This document shows positions 14,504 to 23,592 of a stretch of 58,796 nt of DNA, piece after piece; within the stretch, counting starts at the first letter, position 1; each line of letters starts with the position of its first letter. A model generated the notes under the pieces. The model was not told where the DNA came from. It saw only the letters and a list, made by a program, of their open reading frames with translations, and did not search any database. The translations under genes were made by a program, and so were the position numbers. Source of the DNA: Treponema sp. (GTDB taxonomy: Bacteria; Spirochaetota; Spirochaetia; Treponematales; Treponemataceae); contig JAILEY010000081.1 of NCBI GenBank assembly GCA_024687165.1, positions 1 to 58,796 of the forward strand. Direction: 5' to 3'.

Positions 14504-15805
14504 ATGGAAAAGATGCAGGAAATTTATGAACTTGATGGAAAATTGAATCCGCTCAAGGGACTTCCTTTTGGTTTGCAGCATGTACTTGCAATGTTCGTTG
14601 CAAATATTACACCTATCATGATCATTGCTGGTGCTTGTGGAGTTGGACAGCATAATGTTGCACGTTTGATTCAGTCTGCAATGTTCATCGCGGGAATCGG
14701 TACATTCATTCAGCTTTTTCCGTTGTGGAGAATCGGTTCACGTCTTCCAATCGTAATGGGAATTAGTTTTACATTCGTTGGAGTTGCATGTTCAATTGGA
14801 CTAAAATTCGGCTATGGTGCAATTGTTGGTGCTGTAATTGCCGGCGGTATTATTGAAGGACTTCTTGGTCTTTTTGGAAAATTCTGGATTAAACTGATTA
14901 AGCCTGTTGTTGCTGCAAACGTTGTTCTTGCAATCGGATTTTCTCTTTTGTCAGTTGGTGCAACTTCTTTTGCCGGCGGATATAATCCTGATTTCGGTTC
15001 TGCAAAAAACTGGATCATCGGTTCTGTAACTCTTATAAGCGGACTCCTTTTTTCTCATTTTGCAAAAAATTATCTCAAGTCACTTTCAGTTCTTTTTGCG
15101 CTCATCGTTGGATACATTCTTGCCTTTATTCTTGGAAAAGTTAATTTTTCTGGAGTAGGATCTTCACCAATCATCGGTGTGCCTGCATTCATGATGTTCA
15201 AACCTGTGTTCAATGTTAGTGCAATTATTTCTTTTGTTTTGATTTATCTTGTTTCTGCAACTGAAACTTTGGGTGATACTTCTGCTCTTTGTGCTTCAGG
15301 GCTTAAGAGAGAAATTACAGTTAAGGAAGCTTCAGGATCGATTTCCTGTGACGGATTTATAAGTGCTCTTGGTGGTCTTTTTGGCTGTTCACCAATCACT
15401 TCATTCAGTCAGAACGTTGGTCTTGTTGCAATGACTGGAGTTGTAAACAGAATTGCAATCGGAACAGGAGCTGCAGTTCTTATCATCGCTGGTGTGTTCC
15501 CTGTATTTGGTGCAGTTCTTGCAACATTACCTGATGCAGTTCTTGGAGGATGTACAATCATGATGTTCGGTTCAATTGTTACAAGTGGAATTCAGATGCT
15601 TTCAAAGTGCGGCTTCAGTTCAAAGAATGTTACAATTACAGCTCTTTCACTTGGAATCGGTCTTGGCTTTACTCAGGTTAACGACATTTTCAGATGTTTC
15701 CCAAAAATTGTTCAGACTGTTTTTGCAGGAAACTGTGTTGCTGTTGTATTTGTTGTTGCTCTTGTTCTTTCTCTCGTAATGCGTGATAAAGAATCTGCTG
15801 AATAA
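14504..15805 (+). CDS. NCS2-family xanthine/uracil permease
   Basis: Cytoplasmic-membrane purine/pyrimidine symporter of 433 residues with about 12 to 14 hydrophobic segments. It has the NCS2-type N-terminus (GLQHVLAMFVANITP), a central ATETLGDTSALC segment, and GLFGCSPITSFSQNVG, the substrate-binding signature. Next to xpt, xanthine is the likeliest substrate. The RBS is GCAGGAG, 8 bases before the ATG. The gene ends 4 bases before a full-length copy of the 165-bp repeat element. Confidence 0.9.
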   Translation: MEKMQEIYELDGKLNPLKGLPFGLQHVLAMFVANITPIMIIAGACGVGQHNVARLIQSAMFIAGIGTFIQLFPLWRIGSRLPIVMGISFTFVGVACSIGLKFGYGAIVGAVIAGGIIEGLLGLFGKFWIKLIKPVVAANVVLAIGFSLLSVGATSFAGGYNPDFGSAKNWIIGSVTLISGLLFSHFAKNYLKSLSVLFALIVGYILAFILGKVNFSGVGSSPIIGVPAFMMFKPVFNVSAIISFVLIYLVSATETLGDTSALCASGLKREITVKEASGSISCDGFISALGGLFGCSPITSFSQNVGLVAMTGVVNRIAIGTGAAVLIIAGVFPVFGAVLATLPDAVLGGCTIMMFGSIVTSGIQMLSKCGFSSKNVTITALSLGIGLGFTQVNDIFRCFPKIVQTVFAGNCVAVVFVVALVLSLVMRDKESAE

Positions 15806-15808
15806 ATA

Positions 15809-15976
15809 GAATAAAATTTTCTCCCAGTTGTGTTGAGCATTACAAAACCGATGCTGTACAGCATCTATATACTGTTTTTTGCAAAGAAACTATTTATCAT
15901 GTCGCTTTTGCGACTGCAACAAACAGAATATTTTCGGTCTGCTCAACACTTCCTTTGCGATAATTTTATATAAAAT
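15809..15976 (-). repeat. MITE-like repeat element, full-length copy 2 (inverted)
   Basis: This matches the reverse complement of 11579-11743 over essentially its whole length. Shared parts include GATGCTGTACAGCATC, CTATTTATCATGT, GCAACAAACAGAATATTTTC and the GCTCAACACT arm. The ends are AT-rich and complementary (AATAAAATT / AATTTTAT). It fills the gap between the permease gene and the convergent guanine deaminase gene. Confidence 0.8.
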
Positions 15977-15987
15977 AAAAATTAAGA

Positions 15988-16458
15988 TTAGTACATTTCT
16001 TTGTTCATTTCTTTATATTCTTCAAATAATTTCAAACATTTTTCCCTGTCGATTTCTTCCAGTTCAAGTACATCTTTGTTACTGCAGTTTCCTTTTATAT
16101 ATTCATAGATAAAGTCATCGCGGAATCCGATTTTATCTGCATCTGAAGGTCTGCATCCGAAACGGCATTTTTTTATGTTTGCCCAGATGATTGCACCAAG
16201 ACACATTGGACATGGATATCCTGTTGCGTAAATTGTACAACCGCTCAAATTGTGAGTGCCGAGTTTCTTGCATGCTTCACGAATTGCGGAGATTTCTGCG
16301 TGTGCTGTCGGGTCATGATCTCCAAGAACACGGTTGCTGCTTACTGCAATCAGCTTTCCGTCTTTGTCTGTTATTGCAGCACCAAAAGGTCCACCGATAT
16401 TTTTATTCATTGTTTCTCTTGCTTTGTCTACTGCCATCTGCATAAAGTCTTCGTTCAT
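15988..16458 (-). CDS. guaD: Guanine deaminase (cytidine-deaminase fold)
   Basis: Hydrolyses guanine to xanthine and ammonia. The 156-residue protein resembles the small B. subtilis-type GuaD. It has IGGPFGA (21-27), the zinc ligand and general acid in TAHAE (H53, E55), the zinc cysteines in PCPMC (C83, C86), and the C-terminal GFRDDFIYEYI typical of guanine rather than tRNA-adenosine deaminases. A GAGGTG RBS sits 5 bases before the ATG and a TATAAT box just above. It is convergent with the xpt-permease pair, which would use its product. Confidence 0.88.
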   Translation of the reverse strand: MNEDFMQMAVDKARETMNKNIGGPFGAAITDKDGKLIAVSSNRVLGDHDPTAHAEISAIREACKKLGTHNLSGCTIYATGYPCPMCLGAIIWANIKKCRFGCRPSDADKIGFRDDFIYEYIKGNCSNKDVLELEEIDREKCLKLFEEYKEMNKEMY

Positions 16459-16483
16459 TTTTTCACCTCATAAAAATTATAAC

Positions 16484-16512
16484 ATGAAAATTTAATTTTT
16501 TCGTGGTAAACT
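16484..16512 (+). promoter_or_regulatory. Promoter for a leaderless patatin mRNA
   Basis: ATGAAA (16484-16489, a weak -35), a 17-base spacer, TAAACT (16507-16512), six T residues, then the ATG at 16519. No Shine-Dalgarno sequence. Confidence 0.45.
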
Positions 16513-16518
16513 TTTTTT

Positions 16519-17604
16519 ATGACTGCTCAGATTAAGAAAAGATTTTTACCTGTTTATTTTTTATTTTGTTTTGTTTTTTTAATTTCATGTACAAAACAGA
16601 GAACTGAAGATTCCGCAGAAAAAGTCGGCGTTGTTTTTTCCGGTGGTGGTGCAAAAGGTGCTTATGAAATCGGTGTGTGGAAAGCTTTTGAGGAATATGG
16701 AATAACAAAAGATATACAGGTTATCAGTGGTACTTCTGTTGGTGCGTTGAATGCGGCTCTCTGTGTGTGCACTGATTGTGAAACTCAGGAAGAAATCTGG
16801 AGAAATAAGGTCGGTTATTTTTCTTTTATGAGGCCTGATAAAAAAACTCTTTATTCTGTCGGTGAATCTTTGCTGAGTACGGCGATTGAATCAAGCGGGG
16901 AAGATGGTGTTGATTTTGAAGAATTTGGAAAGAATCTTCTTGGAAAAATTGGGAAAGGCCTTCTGGATTATTCATTGAATGATTCTCATGCGGAGGGGCT
17001 TTTTGACAGAAATCCTTTGCGAAAAATAATTGAAAAAAATGTCACACTTAAAAAATTGAATGAAAGTGGAATTGATGTTTATGCAACGGCTTTGGAAAAA
17101 CAATCGATTTTAATTCAGTATTTAAGCGGTGAAAATTCTTTTTTATACAGCTTTCTTTTGAATGAGCAGATTAATGAAAAAAATGTATGTGATATTCTTT
17201 TGGCAAGTTCTGCTCTTCCAGGAATTTATCAGTCACAGACTCTTGATAAATCTGTTATTGAAGAAGGAATTTCTCTTGGTGAGAGTAAGGAATTTGTTGA
17301 CGGCGGATTTTCTCAAGCTGGTGGTGAAAATACTCCGCTTGCACCTTTGTTGAAATATAAGAATCTGGAAAAAATTTTTATTGTTTATTTGCGTCACGAT
17401 CCTGCGCTTAGAAATTTTAATGATGGGGAATCTTCTGCTCAGATCATTCATATTGTTCCTTCTTATGATCTTGGAGATATGGTTAATGGAACTGTGAATT
17501 TTTCATCTGAAAAAATTTATTCTCTGATTGAACTTGGATACAGCGACGCCTGTAAAGTTCTTGAAGAATACGGTTATGCAAAAAAAATCCCCGCCAGAAG
17601 TTAA
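16519..17604 (+). CDS. Patatin-like phospholipase lipoprotein
   Basis: The 361-residue protein has a signal peptide ending in LISC (C24), so it should be a lipoprotein. A patatin domain follows with the oxyanion motif SGGGAKG (41-47), the nucleophile S73 in GTSVG, and the dyad aspartate in FVDGGFSQ. It probably cleaves acyl chains of phospholipids at the cell envelope. It is divergent from guanine deaminase and convergent with pckG, with no clear functional partner. Confidence 0.88.
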   Translation: MTAQIKKRFLPVYFLFCFVFLISCTKQRTEDSAEKVGVVFSGGGAKGAYEIGVWKAFEEYGITKDIQVISGTSVGALNAALCVCTDCETQEEIWRNKVGYFSFMRPDKKTLYSVGESLLSTAIESSGEDGVDFEEFGKNLLGKIGKGLLDYSLNDSHAEGLFDRNPLRKIIEKNVTLKKLNESGIDVYATALEKQSILIQYLSGENSFLYSFLLNEQINEKNVCDILLASSALPGIYQSQTLDKSVIEEGISLGESKEFVDGGFSQAGGENTPLAPLLKYKNLEKIFIVYLRHDPALRNFNDGESSAQIIHIVPSYDLGDMVNGTVNFSSEKIYSLIELGYSDACKVLEEYGYAKKIPARS

Positions 17605-17662
17605 TCTGACAGGGAAATGCTTTTTAGACCGCACCCGTTAAGCGAGTGCTGAATCTGAAAAA

Positions 17663-19507
17663 TTATTTGTTCAAGCGAGCTTCGATATCATCGAGGATTG
17701 CGCTGAGTTCCTTTGGAAGGTGTGAACCGAATTTTGTGTAGTGGTTTTCACGAACATCCTTAAGTTCTTTCTTCCATCCTTCAACATCAACCTTGAGGAT
17801 TTCTGGGAGTGCTTTCTTGTAGTAGTCTGCAAGACCTTCTGTGTTAAGAGCACCTTCTTTTGGCATGAATCCGATTGGTGTTTCAACTGCATTGTCAACA
17901 CCGTTACAGCGGTCGAAAATCCATGCGAGAACACGGCTGTTGTCACCGTATCCTGGCCACATGAATCCACCTGGGAGATCTGCATTGTTTTCGTCCTTGC
18001 GGAACCAGTTAACGTAGAAGATCTTAGGAAGCTTGTCCTGATCTTTTGCAGCCTTACCAACGTTAATCCAGTGCTGGAAGTAGTCACCCATGTTGTATCC
18101 ACAGAATGGGAGGATTGCGAATGGGTCACGGCGGATCTTACCAACTTCGTCTGCGTTGATTGTAGAAGCAGCTGTGATTTCTGAACCTACGATAGAACCG
18201 AGGAATACACCGTGGTTCCAGTTGCGGCTCTGGTGTACGAGAGGTACTGTTGATGGGCGGCGTCCACCGAAGAGGATTGCAGAAATAGGTACACCCTTTG
18301 GATCTTCCCATTCCTTTGCGATACATGGACACTGTCCTGCTGGTGCTGTAAAGCGTGCATTTGGATGAGCGAATTCTTCACCCTTAGGAGATTTGTCCTT
18401 TGGAAGAGCGTCGCGTGTGTTGTTTTTCCAGTCAACAAGCTTGCCCTTTGCTGGATATCCGATACCTTCCCACCAAACGTCTCCGTCTTCTGTAAGAGCA
18501 CAGTTTGTGAAGATTGTATTCTTTTCAGCAGAAATAAGAGCGTTTTTGTTTGATTCAGCAGATGTTCCTGGTGCAACACCGAAGAATCCTGCTTCTGGGT
18601 TGATAGCATAGAGACGACCGTCATCACCGAACTTCATCCATGCGATATCATCACCGATTGTTTCAACCTTCCATCCAGGAATTGTTGGAATAAGCATAGC
18701 GAGGTTTGTTTTTCCACATGCTGATGGGAATGCGCCTGTTACGTACTTAACTTCTCCCTGTGGGTTTGTAAGCTTAAGGATAAGCATGTGTTCAGCAAGC
18801 CATCCTTCTTCGTGAGCGATTACAGATGCAATGCGGAGTGCGAAACATTTCTTTCCGAGGAGAGCGTTTCCGCCGTATCCAGAACCGAAAGACCATACAA
18901 GATGTTCTTCTGGGAACTGTGAAATGTATTTCTTTTCAACTGGAGCACATGCCCAAATACCATTGTCTTTTTCGCCGTTATTGAGTGGCTTACCAACTGA
19001 GTGGAGACATGGAACGAAGTTGTCATCAAGATACTGCCAAACTTTTTCACCTGCACGTGTCATGATATCCATGTTGAGAACAACGTATTCAGAGTCTGTA
19101 AGTTCAACACCACACTTTGAAATTGGTGAACCGAGTGGACCCATACAGAATGGAATTACGTACATTGTGCGACCATGCATACATCCCTTGTAGAGACCAG
19201 ACATAGTTGCTTTAAGTTCTTTTGGATCGATCCAGTTGTTTGTTGGACCTGCTGCTTCCTGTGTTTTTGCAGCGATGAATGTTCTTTTTTCTACGCGTGC
19301 AACGTCAGATGGATCTGAGCGGAAAAGGAAAGAGTGTGGCTTTTTTGCCAATGGAGTAGCGAGACCTGCATCAACACATTTCTGTGCAAGGCGGTCATAC
19401 TCTGCTGCTGAACCATCACAAACTACAACTTCATCAGGTTCACACATTTTAACGCATTCTTCGATCCATGCTTTGATCTTAGAATTTTTAATTTCGTTAA
19501 CTGTCAT
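17663..19507 (-). CDS. pckG: Phosphoenolpyruvate carboxykinase (GTP)
   Basis: Interconverts oxaloacetate and PEP using GTP/GDP. In anaerobic fermenters it often runs in the CO2-fixing direction toward succinate. The 614-residue length is standard. The P-loop FPSACGKTN with catalytic C264 is at 260-268. [15 protein letters not shown] and the guanine-binding region WFRKD also fit the GTP class. An AAGGAG RBS precedes the ATG. A promoter on the minus strand (TTGAAT at 19611-19616, TATATT at 19588-19593) implies a leader of about 75 bases that contains two copies of a GAAATTTCTCG-like sequence. Confidence 0.96.
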   Translation of the reverse strand: MTVNEIKNSKIKAWIEECVKMCEPDEVVVCDGSAAEYDRLAQKCVDAGLATPLAKKPHSFLFRSDPSDVARVEKRTFIAAKTQEAAGPTNNWIDPKELKATMSGLYKGCMHGRTMYVIPFCMGPLGSPISKCGVELTDSEYVVLNMDIMTRAGEKVWQYLDDNFVPCLHSVGKPLNNGEKDNGIWACAPVEKKYISQFPEEHLVWSFGSGYGGNALLGKKCFALRIASVIAHEEGWLAEHMLILKLTNPQGEVKYVTGAFPSACGKTNLAMLIPTIPGWKVETIGDDIAWMKFGDDGRLYAINPEAGFFGVAPGTSAESNKNALISAEKNTIFTNCALTEDGDVWWEGIGYPAKGKLVDWKNNTRDALPKDKSPKGEEFAHPNARFTAPAGQCPCIAKEWEDPKGVPISAILFGGRRPSTVPLVHQSRNWNHGVFLGSIVGSEITAASTINADEVGKIRRDPFAILPFCGYNMGDYFQHWINVGKAAKDQDKLPKIFYVNWFRKDENNADLPGGFMWPGYGDNSRVLAWIFDRCNGVDNAVETPIGFMPKEGALNTEGLADYYKKALPEILKVDVEGWKKELKDVRENHYTKFGSHLPKELSAILDDIEARLNK

Positions 19508-19587
19508 AAAAACTCCTTTTATTGGGTGGCCTTTTCGGTCTGACCCATTAATTCAAACTTCGAGAAATTCCGAGAAATTTCAGTATA

Positions 19588-19640
19588 AATATAATGTTTT
19601 TTACCGTTATATTCAACTAAGATGAAATTTTTGCTATATT
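19588..19640. promoter_or_regulatory. Divergent pckG / NUDIX promoters sharing a -35
   Basis: Minus strand: TTGAAT (19611-19616), 17 bases, TATATT (19588-19593) for pckG. Plus strand: TTCAAC (19612-19617), 17 bases, TATATT (19635-19640), then 6 bases to the NUDIX ATG at 19647 (leaderless). The two -35 hexamers overlap by five bases, the same arrangement as at 12209-12215. Confidence 0.65.
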
Positions 19641-19646
19641 ATTCAT

Positions 19647-20174
19647 ATGAAAGACAATGTATTCAACTTTTGTCCTGATTGTGGTTCAAAAAACATTCAA
19701 ACGCTTCTAAATGGAAGAAAATGGTTTTGTCCAGACTGCGGTTTTGATTTGTATAACAATGTTGCATCTGCAGTCGGTGTTGTAATAGAAAATTCCAAGG
19801 GTGAAATTCTTTTTGAAAAACGTGCAAAGAATCCGAGAAAAGGATTTCTGGCTCTTCCCGGTGGATTTTGTGAGCCTGATGAAACTGCAGAACAGTCAGC
19901 TGTAAGAGAATGCCGTGAAGAAGTTGGACTTGAAGTTTGTGATATAAAATTTCTGTGCAGTTTTCCGAATACGTATGTTTACCGCGATATCATCTATAAA
20001 ACATGCGATATATTTTTTACGGCTAAAATAAAAGAGGGTGCTCAAATCAAAATGGATGAGAGTGAAGTTTCTGAATATGTCTGGGTTTCTGCTGATACGA
20101 TGGAAGAAATTGAAAAAATTCCGCTTGCTTTTGACAGTGCGAAAAAAACTTTATTAAAGAGAATTGAAAAATGA
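19647..20174 (+). CDS. NUDIX hydrolase with N-terminal zinc ribbon
   Basis: The 175-residue protein has an N-terminal zinc ribbon (two CPDCG knuckles, about residues 9-32) followed by a NUDIX domain. The Nudix box begins GGFCEPDETAEQ and continues into RECREEVGLEV, matching G-x5-E-x7-R-E-x2-E-E-x-G. The ribbon plus Nudix layout recalls NADH pyrophosphatase (NudC) relatives, but this protein is short and lacks the full NudC N-terminal domain, so the substrate is uncertain. Leaderless start (see promoter). The stop overlaps the next start by 4 bases (ATGA), implying coupled translation. Confidence 0.85.
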   Translation: MKDNVFNFCPDCGSKNIQTLLNGRKWFCPDCGFDLYNNVASAVGVVIENSKGEILFEKRAKNPRKGFLALPGGFCEPDETAEQSAVRECREEVGLEVCDIKFLCSFPNTYVYRDIIYKTCDIFFTAKIKEGAQIKMDESEVSEYVWVSADTMEEIEKIPLAFDSAKKTLLKRIEK

Positions 20175-20464
20175 GTTATAAATTGATTATTGTTCTTGCA
20201 TCAACTTTTTTACTTTTACTTGAAATCATTGTCTGGTCTTTAAAAATTTCAAAAATCAAAACACAGAAAAAAAGTGAAGGCTTCGAAATTCCAAAGGCTG
20301 AAAAAAAATTTGTAATCAGCATTATTTTGTGCTGGATTCTGGAACTTTTGCTTTATCTTGTTCCGATGTCGCTGTTCAATATTTGTGTAATCGGATTATG
20401 TGCAGTTATCGGTGCACACAATGTGTTTGTTGAAAGAAGCAGCCAGCTGAAGAATTTGAAATAA
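20171..20464 (+). CDS. Small membrane protein, unknown
   Basis: The 97-residue protein has three hydrophobic segments (about 3-23, 47-66 and 68-85) separated by a basic loop. Its start overlaps the NUDIX stop by 4 bases, so the two are translated together. No family recognised. Confidence 0.6.
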   Translation: MSYKLIIVLASTFLLLLEIIVWSLKISKIKTQKKSEGFEIPKAEKKFVISIILCWILELLLYLVPMSLFNICVIGLCAVIGAHNVFVERSSQLKNLK

Positions 20465-20487
20465 TTATTGAATTTTGAATTATTATC

Positions 20488-20516
20488 TTGACACTCAGTA
20501 ATGAATTTGTTAGATT
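20488..20516 (+). promoter_or_regulatory. Promoter of tRNA-Cys
   Basis: A consensus TTGACA (20488-20493), a 17-base spacer, TAGATT (20511-20516), then 13 bases to the first base of the tRNA. Confidence 0.7.
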
Positions 20517-20529
20517 ATTAACACCTTAT

Positions 20530-20601
20530 GGCGTCGTACCCAAGTGGTAAGGGACTGGTCTGCAAAACCACTATGCATCGGTTCGATTCCGATCGACGCC
20601 T
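20530..20601 (+). tRNA. tRNA-Cys (anticodon GCA)
   Basis: A 72-base cloverleaf. The acceptor stem is GGCGTCG / CGACGCC. The D arm is CCC...GGG with a GTGGT loop. The anticodon loop is CTGCAAA with anticodon GCA. The T arm ATCGG-TTCGATT-CCGAT is canonical. The discriminator base is T73, a cysteine identity feature. CCA is not encoded. The first base pair of the anticodon stem is a C-C mismatch. Confidence 0.93.
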
Positions 20602-20614
20602 TTCACAAGAAAAT

Positions 20615-20640
20615 GGAGTTCATGTTGGACTCCTTTTTTT
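20615..20640 (+). terminator. Terminator after tRNA-Cys
   Basis: GGAGTTC and GGACTCC form a 7-bp stem (one T-G pair) around ATGTT, followed by seven T residues. It ends the single-tRNA transcript. Confidence 0.75.
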
Positions 20641-20727
20641 GTTTCCAGGCCTTTCGAGCAAAGCTGGGGTCTGATAAAATATATATGAGGGGGCATGGTT
20701 CTGCGGAACTGTGTCCTTTTTTTTGCC

Positions 20728-23580
20728 ATGAAGTTTCTTTTGTCATTTTTTGTAATTTCTGTTCTCTCTGTTTTTACTTTGTCTGCTTCTCCCCGCTGCA
20801 TTTCTACAAAATATTTTGACATAATTTATCTGGAAAAAAATACAAAGAGCGCAGTAGAACTTTCTCGTCATGCAGATTCAATCTATGAAGAGATTTGTGC
20901 AGATTATAACATTCCGATTGATTCAAAGTATTTTCGCTTTTCAGTTGTGTTTACTTCCGCAAATGATGTTTTTAATGCTTATTTTTCAACAATGATGTTC
21001 AATCATATCGTTCTGTATGATACAAAGCCTGCTGAAGATTTTTCATCAATGGAAAATACGCTGATTGATTGTTTTACTCACGAGCTTACACATGCGCTTA
21101 CTTTCAATATGAAAAATAAGTTCTACAAATTTTTGAGTACTGTTTTTGGCGACGTGATTAATTTTGGAATGATTGTTTCTACTCCGACTATAATTTCTGA
21201 AGGTGCAGCAATTTCTCAGGAGTCAAAACACGGTGCCGGAAGAATGAACGACGGTTACTTTTTTAATCTTATTCGCGGTGCAAAAATAACGGATGAGTTT
21301 CCGGGGTTTGCTGATGTAATGGGTGCAAGGGATGTTTACCCTGGTGGCAGTGCGTCTTATGCTTTTGGCGGTCCTTTTACAAAATATCTCATAGATAAAT
21401 ATGGAAATGAAAAATATTCCAGGTTCTGGTGGTATATGATTAACGGCCGTACATGCAACGGATCATTTAAAAAAGCTTTCGGGTGCAGTATAAATCATGA
21501 ATGGAAAGAATTCCGCAGAAGTTATGAAGTTCCTGAAATTGATTTTGAATTGAGTTATGACGTTAGTATGTTGAACCGGAATCTTTCAAGAATGGGTGGG
21601 CTTACCTGTTATGAAAGAGGTGGTGCTTTTTTTGATGAAGCAACGAATCGTGTGTACCTTTATAATCTGGATGAAAAAAATGAATTGACTTCAAGAAAAT
21701 TTTTTACAAAAAAGAATCTTCAGAAAATTCAATTTAGTATTGATGGAAAATATATTGCCTGTAGTTATTACAACATGAATTCTTTTGGATTAAAAAACAT
21801 GGTTGCAGTTTATGATGTTGAAACTAAGTGTATTTACGATTTGATGAAGTTTCATGTTTCTGAAGCCTGCGTAATTTACAAAGACGGAAAAACTTATCTT
21901 GTTGCAAAAAAATCTTCAAAAAGAGATACGAGCATTGTCTGTTATGAATTGAATTCAAAAAAGAAATTTGATTTCGTAAAAGAAATTCCGGTTGCTCTTG
22001 ATGCAGAAATTTACAGTTTCTGTCCTGCTGATGAAGGAGAAATTTATTTTTCATTTAAATATGGAAAAAATTGGTCTGTCTGTAAATCAAAAAATCTGCT
22101 GGAAGATAATTTTGAAATTATAAAGGTAGAGCTTCCTGAAAATTATAAAGTCAGAAATTTTTCAAAGTCTTTTGCATCGGGCAAAAAAGATACTGTAGTT
22201 TTTTCATTTGTTAAAGGAACAGATCTTCCAAAGGTCGGAGAGATTGATTTTGCTTCTGAAAAAAGTGAACTGAAATTTATCGACAATAATTTTAACGGTG
22301 GAATTTTTTCTCCTGTTGAATATGAAGGTATTATTTTTTACAGTGCGCATTTTTATGATGAAAACAGAATTTATGAAATCAATTTGAGAAATGAAAATTT
22401 AAAATTTAAAACTATTTCATGTGCAAGAAAAGAAATTAATTTTAGCGAGCTTCAAAAATCCATAGAAATAGAAAGTGAAAAAAAAATCGAAGGTCTTCCT
22501 GAGTATGAAAGTAAAGCTTATACAAAAATCTTTCCTCCGCGAATTTCCTGGATTCCTCTTGGTTTTGTAAATCCGTATTCAATAGATAAAAATGGTGATT
22601 TTGAAACGTATAATAACTGTCTTCTTGGTGCAACTTTTTTTATGAATTCAATTAATGATTCTGCATTTTTTATGACTTCTGCAGGTTACGATATAACGAA
22701 TAATGTTGCCGGCATTTCAGGATATATGAAATTTCCTTTTGTTTCCAATACAAATTTTATGAGTTTTGTTGATAAGCCGACTTTAATTTTTGATGAAGAT
22801 GGATTTCGTCAGTTTACGAACGCGGCTGAATTTTCTATGTCAATTAATTTTGGAAGGTATTCTTCTTTTACTCTTTCTGATTTCAATATTTTTCTTACAG
22901 GAAAAGAATACAGTTTTGGAAATAAACACAAAGCATATTTTGGAAACCCAGATGAAAATGTTATCTACACAAAAAACGATGTTTCCCTGATGTATTCAAA
23001 TGTTCATAAAGTTGGCGGCGGATATTACGAAAATTTAGGATTTAGCATTGGTCTTGCATATCAGACTATTCTCAGACAGAACATAATATCGTTTTCAGGC
23101 AGACTGTATAAATCTGTTTATCCGCTGGGGTCACTTGTTCTTCCATATCTTATTCCGATTGAATGCAAAAAATATTTTACATACAATCTTCCTGTAACCT
23201 GTACACTGTCTTTAATTCCGTCTGATAATATTTTTTATGATTTGAATGCAAAAATGAAACTTTTTGGTTATGACATTCAGAAGGGAATCAGTTTCTTCCC
23301 GCTTTATTTCAATAGAGTTGCCCTTGAATTTGAATATGACGGACAGTACGAAAAAAATAACCGCAACTTTGAAATCAGATATTTATTTTCTGATCTTTTT
23401 ACAACTGATACAAAAAATTATGAAGACTTCATTGCTTTGAATTTTATTTTGACAAGCACACCAAATATTGAAGCACTGGCAAATGTAAAATTTAATTTGA
23501 ACTTTCAGACGAGATATTATATTCACGGAGATGATGCCGGTGAGCTTAAATTTAACTTTGTATTTTCACTTGCGATGTGA
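20728..23580 (+). CDS. Predicted surface metallopeptidase with beta-propeller and beta-barrel regions
   Basis: The 950-residue protein starts at ATG 20728, because from there a clean signal peptide is read (about 1-21, ending LSAS). An upstream GTG in frame gives a poor N-terminus. Residues of about 25-290 resemble the peptidase-MA/gluzincin fold, with the zinc site HELTH (118-122) and a likely third ligand E158 in ISEGAA. A middle region of about 290-600 has repeated short beta-strand blades (YIACSYY, IYFSFKYG, IFYSAHFYDENRIYE) like a TolB-type propeller. The last 330 or so residues alternate aromatic and polar strands and end in a hydrophobic-aromatic strand (FNFVFSLAM), as in outer-membrane barrels. 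Substrate unknown. Domain calls beyond HELTH are inferred. Confidence 0.65.
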   Translation: MKFLLSFFVISVLSVFTLSASPRCISTKYFDIIYLEKNTKSAVELSRHADSIYEEICADYNIPIDSKYFRFSVVFTSANDVFNAYFSTMMFNHIVLYDTKPAEDFSSMENTLIDCFTHELTHALTFNMKNKFYKFLSTVFGDVINFGMIVSTPTIISEGAAISQESKHGAGRMNDGYFFNLIRGAKITDEFPGFADVMGARDVYPGGSASYAFGGPFTKYLIDKYGNEKYSRFWWYMINGRTCNGSFKKAFGCSINHEWKEFRRSYEVPEIDFELSYDVSMLNRNLSRMGGLTCYERGGAFFDEATNRVYLYNLDEKNELTSRKFFTKKNLQKIQFSIDGKYIACSYYNMNSFGLKNMVAVYDVETKCIYDLMKFHVSEACVIYKDGKTYLVAKKSSKRDTSIVCYELNSKKKFDFVKEIPVALDAEIYSFCPADEGEIYFSFKYGKNWSVCKSKNLLEDNFEIIKVELPENYKVRNFSKSFASGKKDTVVFSFVKGTDLPKVGEIDFASEKSELKFIDNNFNGGIFSPVEYEGIIFYSAHFYDENRIYEINLRNENLKFKTISCARKEINFSELQKSIEIESEKKIEGLPEYESKAYTKIFPPRISWIPLGFVNPYSIDKNGDFETYNNCLLGATFFMNSINDSAFFMTSAGYDITNNVAGISGYMKFPFVSNTNFMSFVDKPTLIFDEDGFRQFTNAAEFSMSINFGRYSSFTLSDFNIFLTGKEYSFGNKHKAYFGNPDENVIYTKNDVSLMYSNVHKVGGGYYENLGFSIGLAYQTILRQNIISFSGRLYKSVYPLGSLVLPYLIPIECKKYFTYNLPVTCTLSLIPSDNIFYDLNAKMKLFGYDIQKGISFFPLYFNRVALEFEYDGQYEKNNRNFEIRYLFSDLFTTDTKNYEDFIALNFILTSTPNIEALANVKFNLNFQTRYYIHGDDAGELKFNFVFSLAM

Positions 23581-23586
23581 TACACT
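23558..23586 (+). promoter_or_regulatory. Promoter inside the preceding gene, leaderless GH3 mRNA
   Basis: TTGTAT (23558-23563), a 17-base spacer, TACACT (23581-23586), then TTCCCT before the ATG at 23593. The -35 and spacer lie in the last codons of the metallopeptidase gene. Confidence 0.5.
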
Positions 23587-23592
23587 TTCCCT

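Noticed and set aside
17605-17662. A bidirectional terminator between patatin and pckG
   Set aside because: Only an interrupted stem (TCCC..CAG / CTG..GGGA) with a weak T-run is visible, too imperfect to list.
20695-20727. A GTG start upstream for the metallopeptidase
   Set aside because: It would place the signal peptide 11 residues inside the protein; the ATG at 20728 starts exactly at it.
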